Shown here in pieces: positions 47,822 through 56,720 of a stretch of DNA of 64,000 nt (position 1 is the first letter of the stretch; each line of letters starts with the position of its first letter). This stretch comes from Amoebidium appalachense (lineage: Eukaryota > Ichthyosporea), in NCBI GenBank assembly GCA_963693365.1, contig CAVNZM010000017.1, positions 868,001 through 932,000 on the forward strand, in the 5' to 3' direction. The translations under genes and the position numbers were made by a program. The notes beneath the pieces were generated by a model, which was not told the origin of the DNA, ran no database searches, and saw only the letters and a program-made list of their open reading frames with translations.

Positions 47822-48691
47822 TCAGTGTACCGGGAATGTTGCCGGGGATACGGTGGCCTTGTAGTCGTAGGAAGTATTTCCCCCCCCCCCCGGGGCCGGA
47901 GGTAGGGGGGGGGGGAGGGGGAGGACTCTTCCTGCATTGGCTGCCTTGTCTGCCTCGTTATTCCGTTGACCGTACCGTTTGGTGTTGGATTGGTGCCCCT
48001 TCACCCACGATACCTGTACAGAGCCTGGTTGCCGGAGAGAGAGTTGGTCTCGTACGTGAGCCCATTCCACTATGTGGGGGAACTTTAGCTTGCGTCGAGG
48101 GGGTGTGGTGGGGTCTATATTTGCCGTCCATCGGTCGACTACTCCGAGGTTATCGAGCTTGATGTGGATGGGGGTGGTGGTGGGGGTGAGCAGGAGGGCT
48201 AGTAGTACCCCTGTGAGTTCGGCTTGGGTGGATGATAGGGCCGTATGGAGCCTGGTCTTGGCCGTCACTGGAGGTGCTTTCCGGTCCGGGGTATCCAGTG
48301 CCGCCCCGGCTCCGGCCTGGGCTATCCTCCTGCCCGGGTGGATGAGGCTGCCGTCCGTATAAACGGTGATCGGTTGGTCTGGGGGGATCAGGGTGATTTG
48401 CTGCTGCCACTCGTCATAGGTGGCCTGGGGCACCAAGTCGGTGTAGGTGAGCCTACGGGGAGTGGGTGGGCTCGGCAGGTCAGCCGGGTGGGCCGTGCAC
48501 TTGTGTCCTGGTGGTGACCCTACCGGTGGTGGCTGCTGGGGGGGGGGGTGGGCCGGGGAGGTCCCCCGGTAAGGGTGTGGCTTCCTCGTTGGCTTGCAGG
48601 TGGAGCATCTGGGGTGATGCCTGTTGGTGGGGGGGAAGATGCCGCCGGAAATGGTGTATCTTCCTCCACTGCTCGGCCGGATCGGAGCCAT
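47822..48691 (-). CDS. LINE RNase H domain
   Basis: RNase H type I motifs are in order: ITVYTDGSLIHPG (first Asp), SSTQAELTGVLLAL (Glu), IKLDNLGVVDRW (Asp) and VSWVKGHQ followed by NNEADKAAN (His and last Asp). All catalytic residues are present. The useful frame begins about 48545; upstream codons are a shadow. The frame shifts again at the C or G runs 47881-47916 before the zinc-finger part. Confidence 0.85.
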   Translation of the reverse strand: MAPIRPSSGGRYTISGGIFPPTNRHHPRCSTCKPTRKPHPYRGTSPAHPPPQQPPPVGSPPGHKCTAHPADLPSPPTPRRLTYTDLVPQATYDEWQQQITLIPPDQPITVYTDGSLIHPGRRIAQAGAGAALDTPDRKAPPVTAKTRLHTALSSTQAELTGVLLALLLTPTTTPIHIKLDNLGVVDRWTANIDPTTPPRRKLKFPHIVEWAHVRDQLSLRQPGSVQVSWVKGHQSNTKRYGQRNNEADKAANAGRVLPLPPPLPPAPGGGGNTSYDYKATVSPATFPVH

Positions 48692-49810
48692 CCTTCAGTG
48701 CGATGACTTGGTAGATGTCGATACTGTCGGTGTTGATGAAGTCCTTGTGGTACTTCGGGACTACCATGTGGGTGGTGATTCGGGTCTTGAAGGCCACGTA
48801 GGGGTCTGCCCGTATCACCTCCACAGCACGGGTCCACCCCACACACTGCTTGTTGTGGGTGTGATTATCGGCTGGGGGCTCAGGGGGCTCGTATTTGCTA
48901 TTGGTGCTGTCGGTGTTAGAGTCCTCTGAGTCGTCGGAGTCGTCGCTGGGCCCCGTCGACTCCGATTCTGGCTCCGTGTCTAACCCTTCCCCCTCTCCGT
49001 CTGCGTACCCGGGGTTGGGGGAGAGGGTGGCCGGGGTGTAGGCTAGGTTCCATGGGGAGTGGCCGTATTTGCAGTCACCAGGGCAAAAGCGGAAATGGGC
49101 TGTTCCATGTGGGTCGTTCCACGTGGGTCGGTGCCATCTCAGCCCCTCCTCCTCTGTGTTGTCCCGTAGATGGGCTATTTTGACCCAAGCCTCCCCGTTG
49201 TGGGTGGTGTGGGCCACCACCTGGCTGAGTTCGTATTGCCCGTTCTTGACTATTTCCACCACGAATGCACCGACGGGGTGGTTTGGCACGAGGTCAATGG
49301 TGTGGTGGGTGTGTGGTCTGGGTGCTGGCCGTAGTTTGTCTGCGATGGGGATGGCCCCCTTGATGATGGACCTGTACCACTGTGTAGCTCCCGGGTGTAG
49401 TAGGTCTGGGGGGTGGGGCAGTTCGGGGAACGCCCGGAACACCCCCGGCCGTACCATGGTGTCCTCCACCGTGTAGAGTTGACGGGGGTGTGTGTGGGGG
49501 CCGATGTGGGCCGCAAAGGTGTGGTCCGGGAAAACGGTGTTGATAGGGGTGCTGGTTGTTGTTGCTGCTTCCCCTCCTTCTCCTTGGGGGGAGGGGGGGG
49601 GGGGGTGGGGTGGGGGTGCTTGTGTTTTTTGGGGAGGGGTTTCCCCAATACTCAGGTGCCGCTCGTGAAGGATCCCCGTGATATGGGCCCAATAGTTGTG
49701 GAGCTGCTTTCCCCCTAGCCTGTAAAGTTTGGCTGGGGGTGCTTGCAGGGGGTGGGTAGGGTAGGTGTTATTTTGTGTGGGTAAACGGAGAAGCAGAGAG
49801 CACAGATGGG
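48480..49810 (-). CDS. LINE region between RT and RNase H, unknown function
   Basis: Continues in the same frame left of the copia insertion (HLCSLLLRLPTQNN, then KQLHNYWAHITGILHERHL). About 440 residues include a basic/hydrophobic part, AFVVEIVKNGQYELSQVVAH, CPGDCKYGHSPW, a very acidic Ser/Asp linker (DDSDDSEDSNTDS) and KTRITTHMVVPKYHKDF. No domain recognised. The frame shifts into the RNase H frame at the C/G run near 48540-48550. Confidence 0.6.
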
Positions 49811-50473
49811 TGTTATGTAAAACACAACACAAAGACACACGGGAAAAACACAACCGGAGAGGAGGAACGATTTCTGGAACCATAGGAAGTGAATACGACT
49901 GCTTATGATTTATTTCAAGATGAGGTCCCTTTTATACTTGGGAATGTGAAACGATAAACCAATCAAAAGGACGAAAACTATGAGTGTAAAATATATCGAT
50001 TAAAATGTCTGTCGACACATAGAATATAAAACTCAATCCTCTAATGAAAGAAACTTCTAATAAAAGCACGGAAACATTTAACAAAATGAAACCACTTATG
50101 TAACTATTAATTCATAACATATATTTATACATGTTCTTATCATAACACGTCTAAATATAATTATTCCTAATAGTTGAAGAACATAGCACAATGCTACGTC
50201 GTGGGAAAGAAATGAGAAAGGAATGTAAGTTACTATATTTGGGAAAATACAAACGAGATATGATTGGATGACATATATAGATTTTGACGCAAACGACAAT
50301 ACGTGTGCGCGAGCTAAGTATGTCGATACGTACACAGATCTAAGATGTCGTGTACACGGAAACGGAAAAGAAAGAAAGAAATGAAGAAAGGAAAAGGAAA
50401 CAAACTACAACAACTAATAAATAAATACCAAACAAAACTTCTAAGTCTTGCTGAGAATTAAGTGAAGATGACA
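49811..50473 (-). repeat. 3' LTR of the copia element
   Basis: 663 bases, TGTTATG...GATGACA on the plus strand. Identical by eye to 55427-56089. AT-rich, with a CCAATCA box. The copies being identical implies a recent insertion or conversion. Confidence 0.95.
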
Positions 50474-50954
50474 TCCCCACTCAAGGGTTGGAAGTTGGGT
50501 TCTCGTGAAGTTTGTTGATGTGACTGTTGATGTTAAGACTTTCACACATGTAGAAGTAGGTGCCGTGAAGTCACAGTCAAGTTTCCCCACTCGAGAAGAC
50601 AATGGAGAAGACTTGAAGGTGCAAGCCGGGGAAGAAAACCAAAACGGAAGAAGCACACAACGACGGTTGCCTCTGAAGACTCGGAAGATGACGGTAGCCA
50701 ATGACGTGATATATAAATATATATAGAAGAAACAACTAGTGTATGTGTGACGTGTTGGTGGCTAATGATAAATACATTATATATATGGTGGTATATAAAT
50801 AAACGACGGATGGTGGAGAAGAAATCCCCACTGAAGATGCACACACTGAAGATCGATGAAGACAGCAGTAGACTTTCGTTGGGAGGTGTCTCTACACGGT
50901 GATGTGTAGACCACTGGCCAGGGCCCCAACCTACTTGAAGACCACTGTAGATAA

Positions 50955-50991
<37 letters not shown>

Positions 50992-51012
50992 GGGGGGGGG
51001 GGGGGGGCACAC

Positions 51013-52746
51013 TCAGTCACGAAGACTGAGTGAATCACGGTGCTGCTCGTGGGAGGGCCCGGGCAGGGGCTTGGTGAAGATGTCAGCCACGTTGTCTTTG
51101 CTGGACACGTAGGTGACGACCACATCCCCACTCTTGATGTAGTCCTTCGTGTTGTGGTAACGGACTGCAATGTGTTTGGTCCGGTGCTTGATGCTGTTGG
51201 TGTGCAGGAGGGCAATGGTGGACTGGTTGTCACAGTAGACGGGGGTGGGGTCGGTCATCGGGTAGCCGAGTTCACGGAGGAGATCACGGTGCCAGATGAC
51301 GTTTTGAACAGCAGCATTGATGGCCAGAAGCTCAGCCTCGGTGGTGGATGTTGCCGTGATGGACTGCAGTTTCGAATACCATGTGATGGGTATGCCCTTG
51401 AAGAAGATGACGTATCCGGTGGTTGAACGACGGGTGTTGGGGCAGTTGGCAAAGTCAGCATCAGAATAACACTCCAGCAAGGGGGTGTTGTCGTCGGAAG
51501 CAGACTTGTCGTAGTGAAGGCCGAGGTTGGAAGTGCCGATGAGGTACCGAACTACACGGAGTAGACATTCCCATGCAAGTTTGGTGGGGTTGGCACTGAA
51601 TCTACCGAGGTAGCCGATGGCAAAGGAGATGTCGGGCCGGGAACAACGAGCAACCCACAAAAGACGGCCGAGTAGTTCACGGTAGGGAACCTTGATGGGT
51701 GGTGAGTCGTTCTCGTTGATGGTGATGACGGTGCCGACGGGAATGGGAGTAGCCTTGGGGTGAGCATCGTTGAGGTTGAAGTCTCTGACGATGTCGTTGA
51801 TGTAGGATTGCTGAAGCAGCTTGAGGTGACCGGGGGTGTGGATGAGCTGGGTGCCAAGGAAGATGTCGGGAAGGTCAACCTTGCAGAGAGCTGACTTCAT
51901 GATGTGGTCTACTAGATCCTTGGTGTGGGAGGAGTTGGCCGTGCAGATGATGATGACGTCGTCCACATAGTTGCCAGTGAGGATGATGTCACCGTTGGGG
52001 AAGGTCTTGATGTAGACACATGGATCTGAACGGAGACGTTCGAGACCGTGAGCAAGGAGGACCTTGTCGAAGTACTCATACCAGGCCAGTGATGCTTGCT
52101 TGAGCCCGTAGAGTGCCTTCTTAAGTTTCCAGACCTTGTGTTCGTTGCCGGGGGTGATGAAGCCAGGTGGTGGCTCAATGTAGATGTCTTCTTGAAGAGG
52201 ACTGTTGAGGAAGGCAGTTGAGACGTCGAGTTGATGAATCTCATGGTTGCCGTCCACACCGATGGCAAGGAGGGCACGGACGGAGGAGGACATCACCACG
52301 GGGGAAGAGGTGTCACCGTAGTCAACACCGTAGACTTGAGTGAAGCCCTTTGCAACACCACGAGCTTTGATCTTGGTGTCACCGGCTGAGTTGAGGACTT
52401 TCTCAGTCACAATCCACTTGAACTTGATGATGTTGGCACCAGGGGAGGGATCAACAATGGTGAAGACATCCTTGGTGATGAAGGCTTGGTACTCGGAGGT
52501 GAGGGCAGCTATGACGGCATCACCGTTGGGACCGTTGCAAAGCTTTTGAATGCCCTTGGGGAGCTGGTCAATGTTGATGGTCGGTGCTACGATGCTGACC
52601 AGTGCCGTTGGAGTCTTGGTGAGACGTGTAGACCGACGAAGGTTGGGCTTGGGGGGGGTCGTTGAGGGGGGTGGTGGCCGGGTAGGTGGTGGAGGCCGGG
52701 ATAGGGGCATGGAAGCCAGGAATAGGACCGGTGGTGAGGGGGGCAT
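51013..52746 (-). CDS. Copia reverse transcriptase and RNase H
   Basis: 577 codons in the same frame as the preceding part. Begins with the hinge motif LRRSTRLTK. RT: KFKWIVTEKVL, KARGVAKGFTQ, HQLDVSTAFLNSPL, YGLKQA and the catalytic YVDD. RNase H: YSDADFANC, STTGYVIFF, STTEAELLA, YCDNQST and the final KDNVADIFTKPL. All expected motifs are present. In the hinge a different frame (around 52828-52660, HQPGYMTPVRPGSP) reads better, so two compensating shifts in G runs (near 52836-52875 and at 52651-52658) probably separate an originally single Gag-Pol frame. Confidence 0.93.
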   Translation of the reverse strand: MPPSPPVLFLASMPLSRPPPPTRPPPPSTTPPKPNLRRSTRLTKTPTALVSIVAPTINIDQLPKGIQKLCNGPNGDAVIAALTSEYQAFITKDVFTIVDPSPGANIIKFKWIVTEKVLNSAGDTKIKARGVAKGFTQVYGVDYGDTSSPVVMSSSVRALLAIGVDGNHEIHQLDVSTAFLNSPLQEDIYIEPPPGFITPGNEHKVWKLKKALYGLKQASLAWYEYFDKVLLAHGLERLRSDPCVYIKTFPNGDIILTGNYVDDVIIICTANSSHTKDLVDHIMKSALCKVDLPDIFLGTQLIHTPGHLKLLQQSYINDIVRDFNLNDAHPKATPIPVGTVITINENDSPPIKVPYRELLGRLLWVARCSRPDISFAIGYLGRFSANPTKLAWECLLRVVRYLIGTSNLGLHYDKSASDDNTPLLECYSDADFANCPNTRRSTTGYVIFFKGIPITWYSKLQSITATSTTEAELLAINAAVQNVIWHRDLLRELGYPMTDPTPVYCDNQSTIALLHTNSIKHRTKHIAVRYHNTKDYIKSGDVVVTYVSSKDNVADIFTKPLPGPSHEQHRDSLSLRD

Positions 52747-52806
52747 CGGTGTCCACAGGGCTGCTCGTGGCCGAGTGGAAGGTGGGGGACCCAGGACGAA
52801 CCGGAG

Positions 52807-55377
52807 TCATGTAGCCGGGTTGATGCACAGCAACGGGGGGGCCGGCAGCAAGGGTTGTTGGCCAGTGGGGGGGGGGCTCGGGGGAGGCACGGGGTCAACC
52901 GGGGCTGGTTGGTTGTGCCAGGACGGTTGGGAGATGACCACAGACGGAGTTTCATCGTCGTCATCGGAGGGGGGGTCCAATGTCGGCAGATCGGGTTTGG
53001 GGGGAACGGAGACCTGATTGGTGCTGCCCGTGAATTTCGACTCGTCGAAGATCACATCACGGCAGATCTTGATTTGGTTGCTGGCATGGTCGAGGATCTT
53101 GTGTGCCTTGGAGGGTAGGTCCCAGCCGACGTAGGTGCCGACTCTGACGGTTGATGCCAGCTTGTTCCTCTTTGACCGGGGAACATGCACATAGGCAGGG
53201 GAGCCGAACACGTGGAGCTGGGAGACGTCGGGTTTGAAGCCGTGGAAGGCCTCGAAGGGAGTGTTGCCGTTGGCAGCAGATGACGGTGTGACGTTGATGA
53301 TGTAGCTTGTATGCTTGAGAGCAGCAACCCACAACTTGGGAGAGAGAGGTTGGTCCTTGTCGGCATGGAGGAAGCAACGGACTGTCTCTTGCAGTTCTCT
53401 CATCTTCCGTTCAACAACACCATTGTGTTGTGGTGTGTCGACGGGGGCAACCTCCATGATGATGCCTTTCTGCTTGCAGTAGGCCTCGGTGTCCTTGGAG
53501 GTGAACTCAGAGCCGGAGTCAAACCGAAGATGGGTGACGATCTCAGGTGTCTGACGTTCGATGGTTTCAACGAGAGACTGAATGTGGCTGAGGGTTTCAC
53601 CACGGTTGTAAAGGGGGAACACGGTGGTGTAACCGGTGGCATCACAAACACACACCAGAGCAACCTTGTAGCCTCCGTAGGAAGCACAGGGAGCTTCGAA
53701 GAAGTCCAGGTGCCACTTAGCACCGGGAATGGTGAACTTGGAACGGGTGCCGGGAAAGGGGGCCTTGGTGGTCTTGCCAGACATGCAGCCGAAGCAGTCA
53801 CTGTTGTCGGGTGACTTGAGGGAGGGGGGCATGCCGATGACAAGCTCATCCTTGGCCATCCTGGTGACGGTGGAGAGGGCACGGTGGCCGAGACGGTTGT
53901 GCCAAAGGGTGAGGTCGTCGGGTGGTTGAGTCCTTGCTGTGCAGGCTTGGACCCCCGGGTGTTTAGGAGTCTCAATCACATAGTCAGTGATGTAGTAGAG
54001 ACCGTCGAGGGGGGTGAGATCTGTAATAATGTCACCATTACGGCTGTAGAGGAACGACGGGTGGTTGTCTGTATCGTCACAATGACCTAGGAGGCCGGCA
54101 GCTGATGCCATGGAGGTAGACACGAGGAAAGACGGTGCCTCGGGTACGTAGTAAGCATTGATGCTGCACGGTGTTGGGTGGCCGTTGTAGTGCAGTGTCA
54201 TGTTGATGATGCCACGTTGTTTGGCATTGACTGTGCCGAGGCCGTGAATGGGGGTGGGAGGACACGGGGTAAGGGAGGAGAAATACTCCTTGATGGGGCA
54301 GATGTGTGCATTACAAGCACTGTCCCAGACGGGGTCGTTACTGTCAGGTGTGCCGGTGGAGGAGATGAGTGCAAATTTCACACTCTTGTCACCTTTCTCC
54401 TGCTTGGCACGACGAGCAACTGTGCAGCCAGGCTCCGGGCATGCTGTGATGTGGTGGGGCTCATGGCAGTAGGAACACTTCACACTGTTGGTGTTGTGCT
54501 GTCGGTTACGGTTGTCCCTGTTACCACGGTGGTAAGGGGAAGTTGAACGGGGGCCGGGTGACTTGGAGGGAGGACGAGGATCACGGGAACGGGACGGGGA
54601 ACGGTGAGGTGTATGCTCACGTCGAGGAGTACGGTTACGGAGGTCACCGGGGGGAAGCACTCTGCTCTGGAGTGCACGGAGGGGACGGTTGCTGACGGTT
54701 GCACCTGTGCCTGCGTCGATGAGGCCGGCACGGATTTCAGCTCCTCGGATGTCACTGATGAGCATGTTGAAGGACGGGTAGGCCTTGTTGTTCATCCAGT
54801 AGTCGGAGCAGAGACGTTCAATGTCGGGGCAGACCAGGGCTGTGTTCTTCCGGATGTGGAGGAAGAACTTACGTACGACATCCTTGTGCTGGACGGGTTC
54901 GTCGAGGCAGGCAAGTGTCGTAGCCAGACGTTGGAGACGGGTGAGGTATGCTGTGACGTTGGGGTAGTCTCGTAGTTCAAGCTCCTCGAAGGTGACTTGA
55001 ATCTGGGTGACTCGGGCCTCCTTCTCTGCTACATACGCCATACGTAGGTTGTGGAAGACTTCACCACCGTGGACACCGTCTTGCATCCGGCCGGAGTCGT
55101 AGAGCTCGGTCGGGTGGACGGACTGGTTGAGGATCTGGTCGAGGACGTCGGAAGCTTTCTTGTAGGAGTCCTTGGTGGTGTAGCCTAGCCACTGGTTGGC
55201 TTCAGCGCCGTCAACCCACTGTGGCCTCTTGATAGCGTCAACGAATTTCTCGGCAATGGTGGTTCTAATGAACCGGTGAATGAGTGGCTCCCACTCGAAA
55301 TAATTAAGACGTTTCTCGTCTCGTTTCTCGGACGGATTCCATATTGGAAGGTTGATATACGACGGTTTGTCAGTCAT
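52807..55377 (-). CDS. Copia Gag-protease-integrase
   Basis: 856 residues, starting MTDKPSYINLPIW at 55377. Gag 1-290 includes a helical part and an Arg/Ser/Pro-rich segment (245-290). CSYCHEPHHITAC (301-313) is a zinc knuckle with one residue fewer than usual before its last Cys. Protease: VWDSACNAHIC at 350-360 (Asp352; Ser-Ala instead of the usual Ser-Gly). GAG-pre-integrase: HNRLGH..CFGC (493-531). Integrase: Asp558, Asp620 in RFDSGSEF and Glu656 in HNGVVERKMREL. It ends at TGA 52809-52807 in the Pro-rich hinge; the next 20 codons lead in the same frame to the RT. Confidence 0.93.
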   Translation of the reverse strand: MTDKPSYINLPIWNPSEKRDEKRLNYFEWEPLIHRFIRTTIAEKFVDAIKRPQWVDGAEANQWLGYTTKDSYKKASDVLDQILNQSVHPTELYDSGRMQDGVHGGEVFHNLRMAYVAEKEARVTQIQVTFEELELRDYPNVTAYLTRLQRLATTLACLDEPVQHKDVVRKFFLHIRKNTALVCPDIERLCSDYWMNNKAYPSFNMLISDIRGAEIRAGLIDAGTGATVSNRPLRALQSRVLPPGDLRNRTPRREHTPHRSPSRSRDPRPPSKSPGPRSTSPYHRGNRDNRNRQHNTNSVKCSYCHEPHHITACPEPGCTVARRAKQEKGDKSVKFALISSTGTPDSNDPVWDSACNAHICPIKEYFSSLTPCPPTPIHGLGTVNAKQRGIINMTLHYNGHPTPCSINAYYVPEAPSFLVSTSMASAAGLLGHCDDTDNHPSFLYSRNGDIITDLTPLDGLYYITDYVIETPKHPGVQACTARTQPPDDLTLWHNRLGHRALSTVTRMAKDELVIGMPPSLKSPDNSDCFGCMSGKTTKAPFPGTRSKFTIPGAKWHLDFFEAPCASYGGYKVALVCVCDATGYTTVFPLYNRGETLSHIQSLVETIERQTPEIVTHLRFDSGSEFTSKDTEAYCKQKGIIMEVAPVDTPQHNGVVERKMRELQETVRCFLHADKDQPLSPKLWVAALKHTSYIINVTPSSAANGNTPFEAFHGFKPDVSQLHVFGSPAYVHVPRSKRNKLASTVRVGTYVGWDLPSKAHKILDHASNQIKICRDVIFDESKFTGSTNQVSVPPKPDLPTLDPPSDDDDETPSVVISQPSWHNQPAPVDPVPPPSPPPTGQQPLLPAPPLLCINPAT

Positions 55378-55426
55378 GATTGAAGCAGTAAGACTGAGAG
55401 ATTTTCGCGGTTGTAGCGAGATTGTG

Positions 55427-56089
55427 TGTTATGTAAAACACAACACAAAGACACACGGGAAAAACACAACCGGAGAGGAGGAACGATTTCTGGAACCATA
55501 GGAAGTGAATACGACTGCTTATGATTTATTTCAAGATGAGGTCCCTTTTATACTTGGGAATGTGAAACGATAAACCAATCAAAAGGACGAAAACTATGAG
55601 TGTAAAATATATCGATTAAAATGTCTGTCGACACATAGAATATAAAACTCAATCCTCTAATGAAAGAAACTTCTAATAAAAGCACGGAAACATTTAACAA
55701 AATGAAACCACTTATGTAACTATTAATTCATAACATATATTTATACATGTTCTTATCATAACACGTCTAAATATAATTATTCCTAATAGTTGAAGAACAT
55801 AGCACAATGCTACGTCGTGGGAAAGAAATGAGAAAGGAATGTAAGTTACTATATTTGGGAAAATACAAACGAGATATGATTGGATGACATATATAGATTT
55901 TGACGCAAACGACAATACGTGTGCGCGAGCTAAGTATGTCGATACGTACACAGATCTAAGATGTCGTGTACACGGAAACGGAAAAGAAAGAAAGAAATGA
56001 AGAAAGGAAAAGGAAACAAACTACAACAACTAATAAATAAATACCAAACAAAACTTCTAAGTCTTGCTGAGAATTAAGTGAAGATGACA
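55427..56089 (-). repeat. 5' LTR of the copia element
   Basis: Carries the element's promoter. It lies 49 bases upstream of the Gag ATG (55377). Offset from the other LTR is exactly 5,616 bases along its whole length, so the pair differs by no indel. Confidence 0.95.
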
Positions 56090-56720
56090 GTAGGCCTGTC
56101 GCGTGTTGCTGCTGCCAGGCTCGGTACCGGACCACGTCCCCTGCTGGTCCTGGTGTTTCCAGCAGGGCACACAGCTCCGTAACCATGGTGCTGGCTGCTG
56201 ATTCGACGATGCTGGCCAGTCCCCCTAGAGTGGGATGGTGTAGCAGCCCGGACGGGGTGCTCCGGTGGAAACCACACTTCCGACGGAGTAGGTCTCTCCA
56301 CTTGCTGTCGATTGCCTGCATGGTGGTGTTGCTGATGACTGACCCTTTGAGGAGGAAGAGGATGGCCGGGGCCACCACACTGTTGGCTACGTAGATCACT
56401 TGGCTGGGTGCCAGCATTTTACGGGCTAGTATGGTGGTGGCCCGTAATGTCAGCTGCATGGCCTTCCCATCGTTGGGCCGGGTGTGTCGTTGGAGGGTGA
56501 TGTTGACCCCTAGCACTCTGATCATCGGGGAGCTCGATCTGAATGGGTAGGGGTGGTGCTCCCGGGGATTTGCGGTACTGCATGGGGGCCACTGTTGCCC
56601 GTGTTGGGGTACCACGGGCGAGGACTGAAAACTTGTCTGGGTGTGGTTCCAAGTCATGGTAATAAAAAAAGGGGGCAGATAAATCGAGAGTTTGCTGGAT
56701 GCTCTCCTTGTTGGGGCCAA
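56090..56720 (-). CDS. LINE post-RT (thumb) region, up to the copia insertion
   Basis: The real part begins about 56530 with MIRVLGVNITLQRHTR and runs through ILARKMLAPSQVIYVANSVV and LLRRKCGFHRSTPSGLLHHP to ATGL at 56090. Such a helical, basic region with an LxVW/N-type start follows RT in many LINEs. The frame then enters the right LTR of the copia element by chance and stops at 55956. Codons upstream of about 56530 are an out-of-frame shadow of the RT. Confidence 0.75.

Larger units (their letters stand above)
49811..56089 (-). mobile_element. Ty1/copia LTR retrotransposon inserted in the LINE
   Basis: Two 663-bp LTRs (49811-50473 and 55427-56089) bound 4,953 internal bases; they appear identical base for base and have TG...CA ends. 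Transcription is leftward. The polypurine tract GAGTGGGGA (50474-50482 on the minus strand) abuts the 3' LTR. The presumed primer site begins CAATCTCGCTACAACC just after the 5' LTR (55426 leftward); I cannot name its tRNA. Domain order Gag, protease, integrase, RT, RNase H is that of copia. The five bases outside the LTRs (ATGGG and GTAGG) do not form a target-site duplication. Confidence 0.95.

Noticed and set aside
47822-48691. Cellular RNase H gene
   Set aside because: It lies inside the LINE bounded by the 16-bp duplication and follows the RT in order, so it is part of the element.
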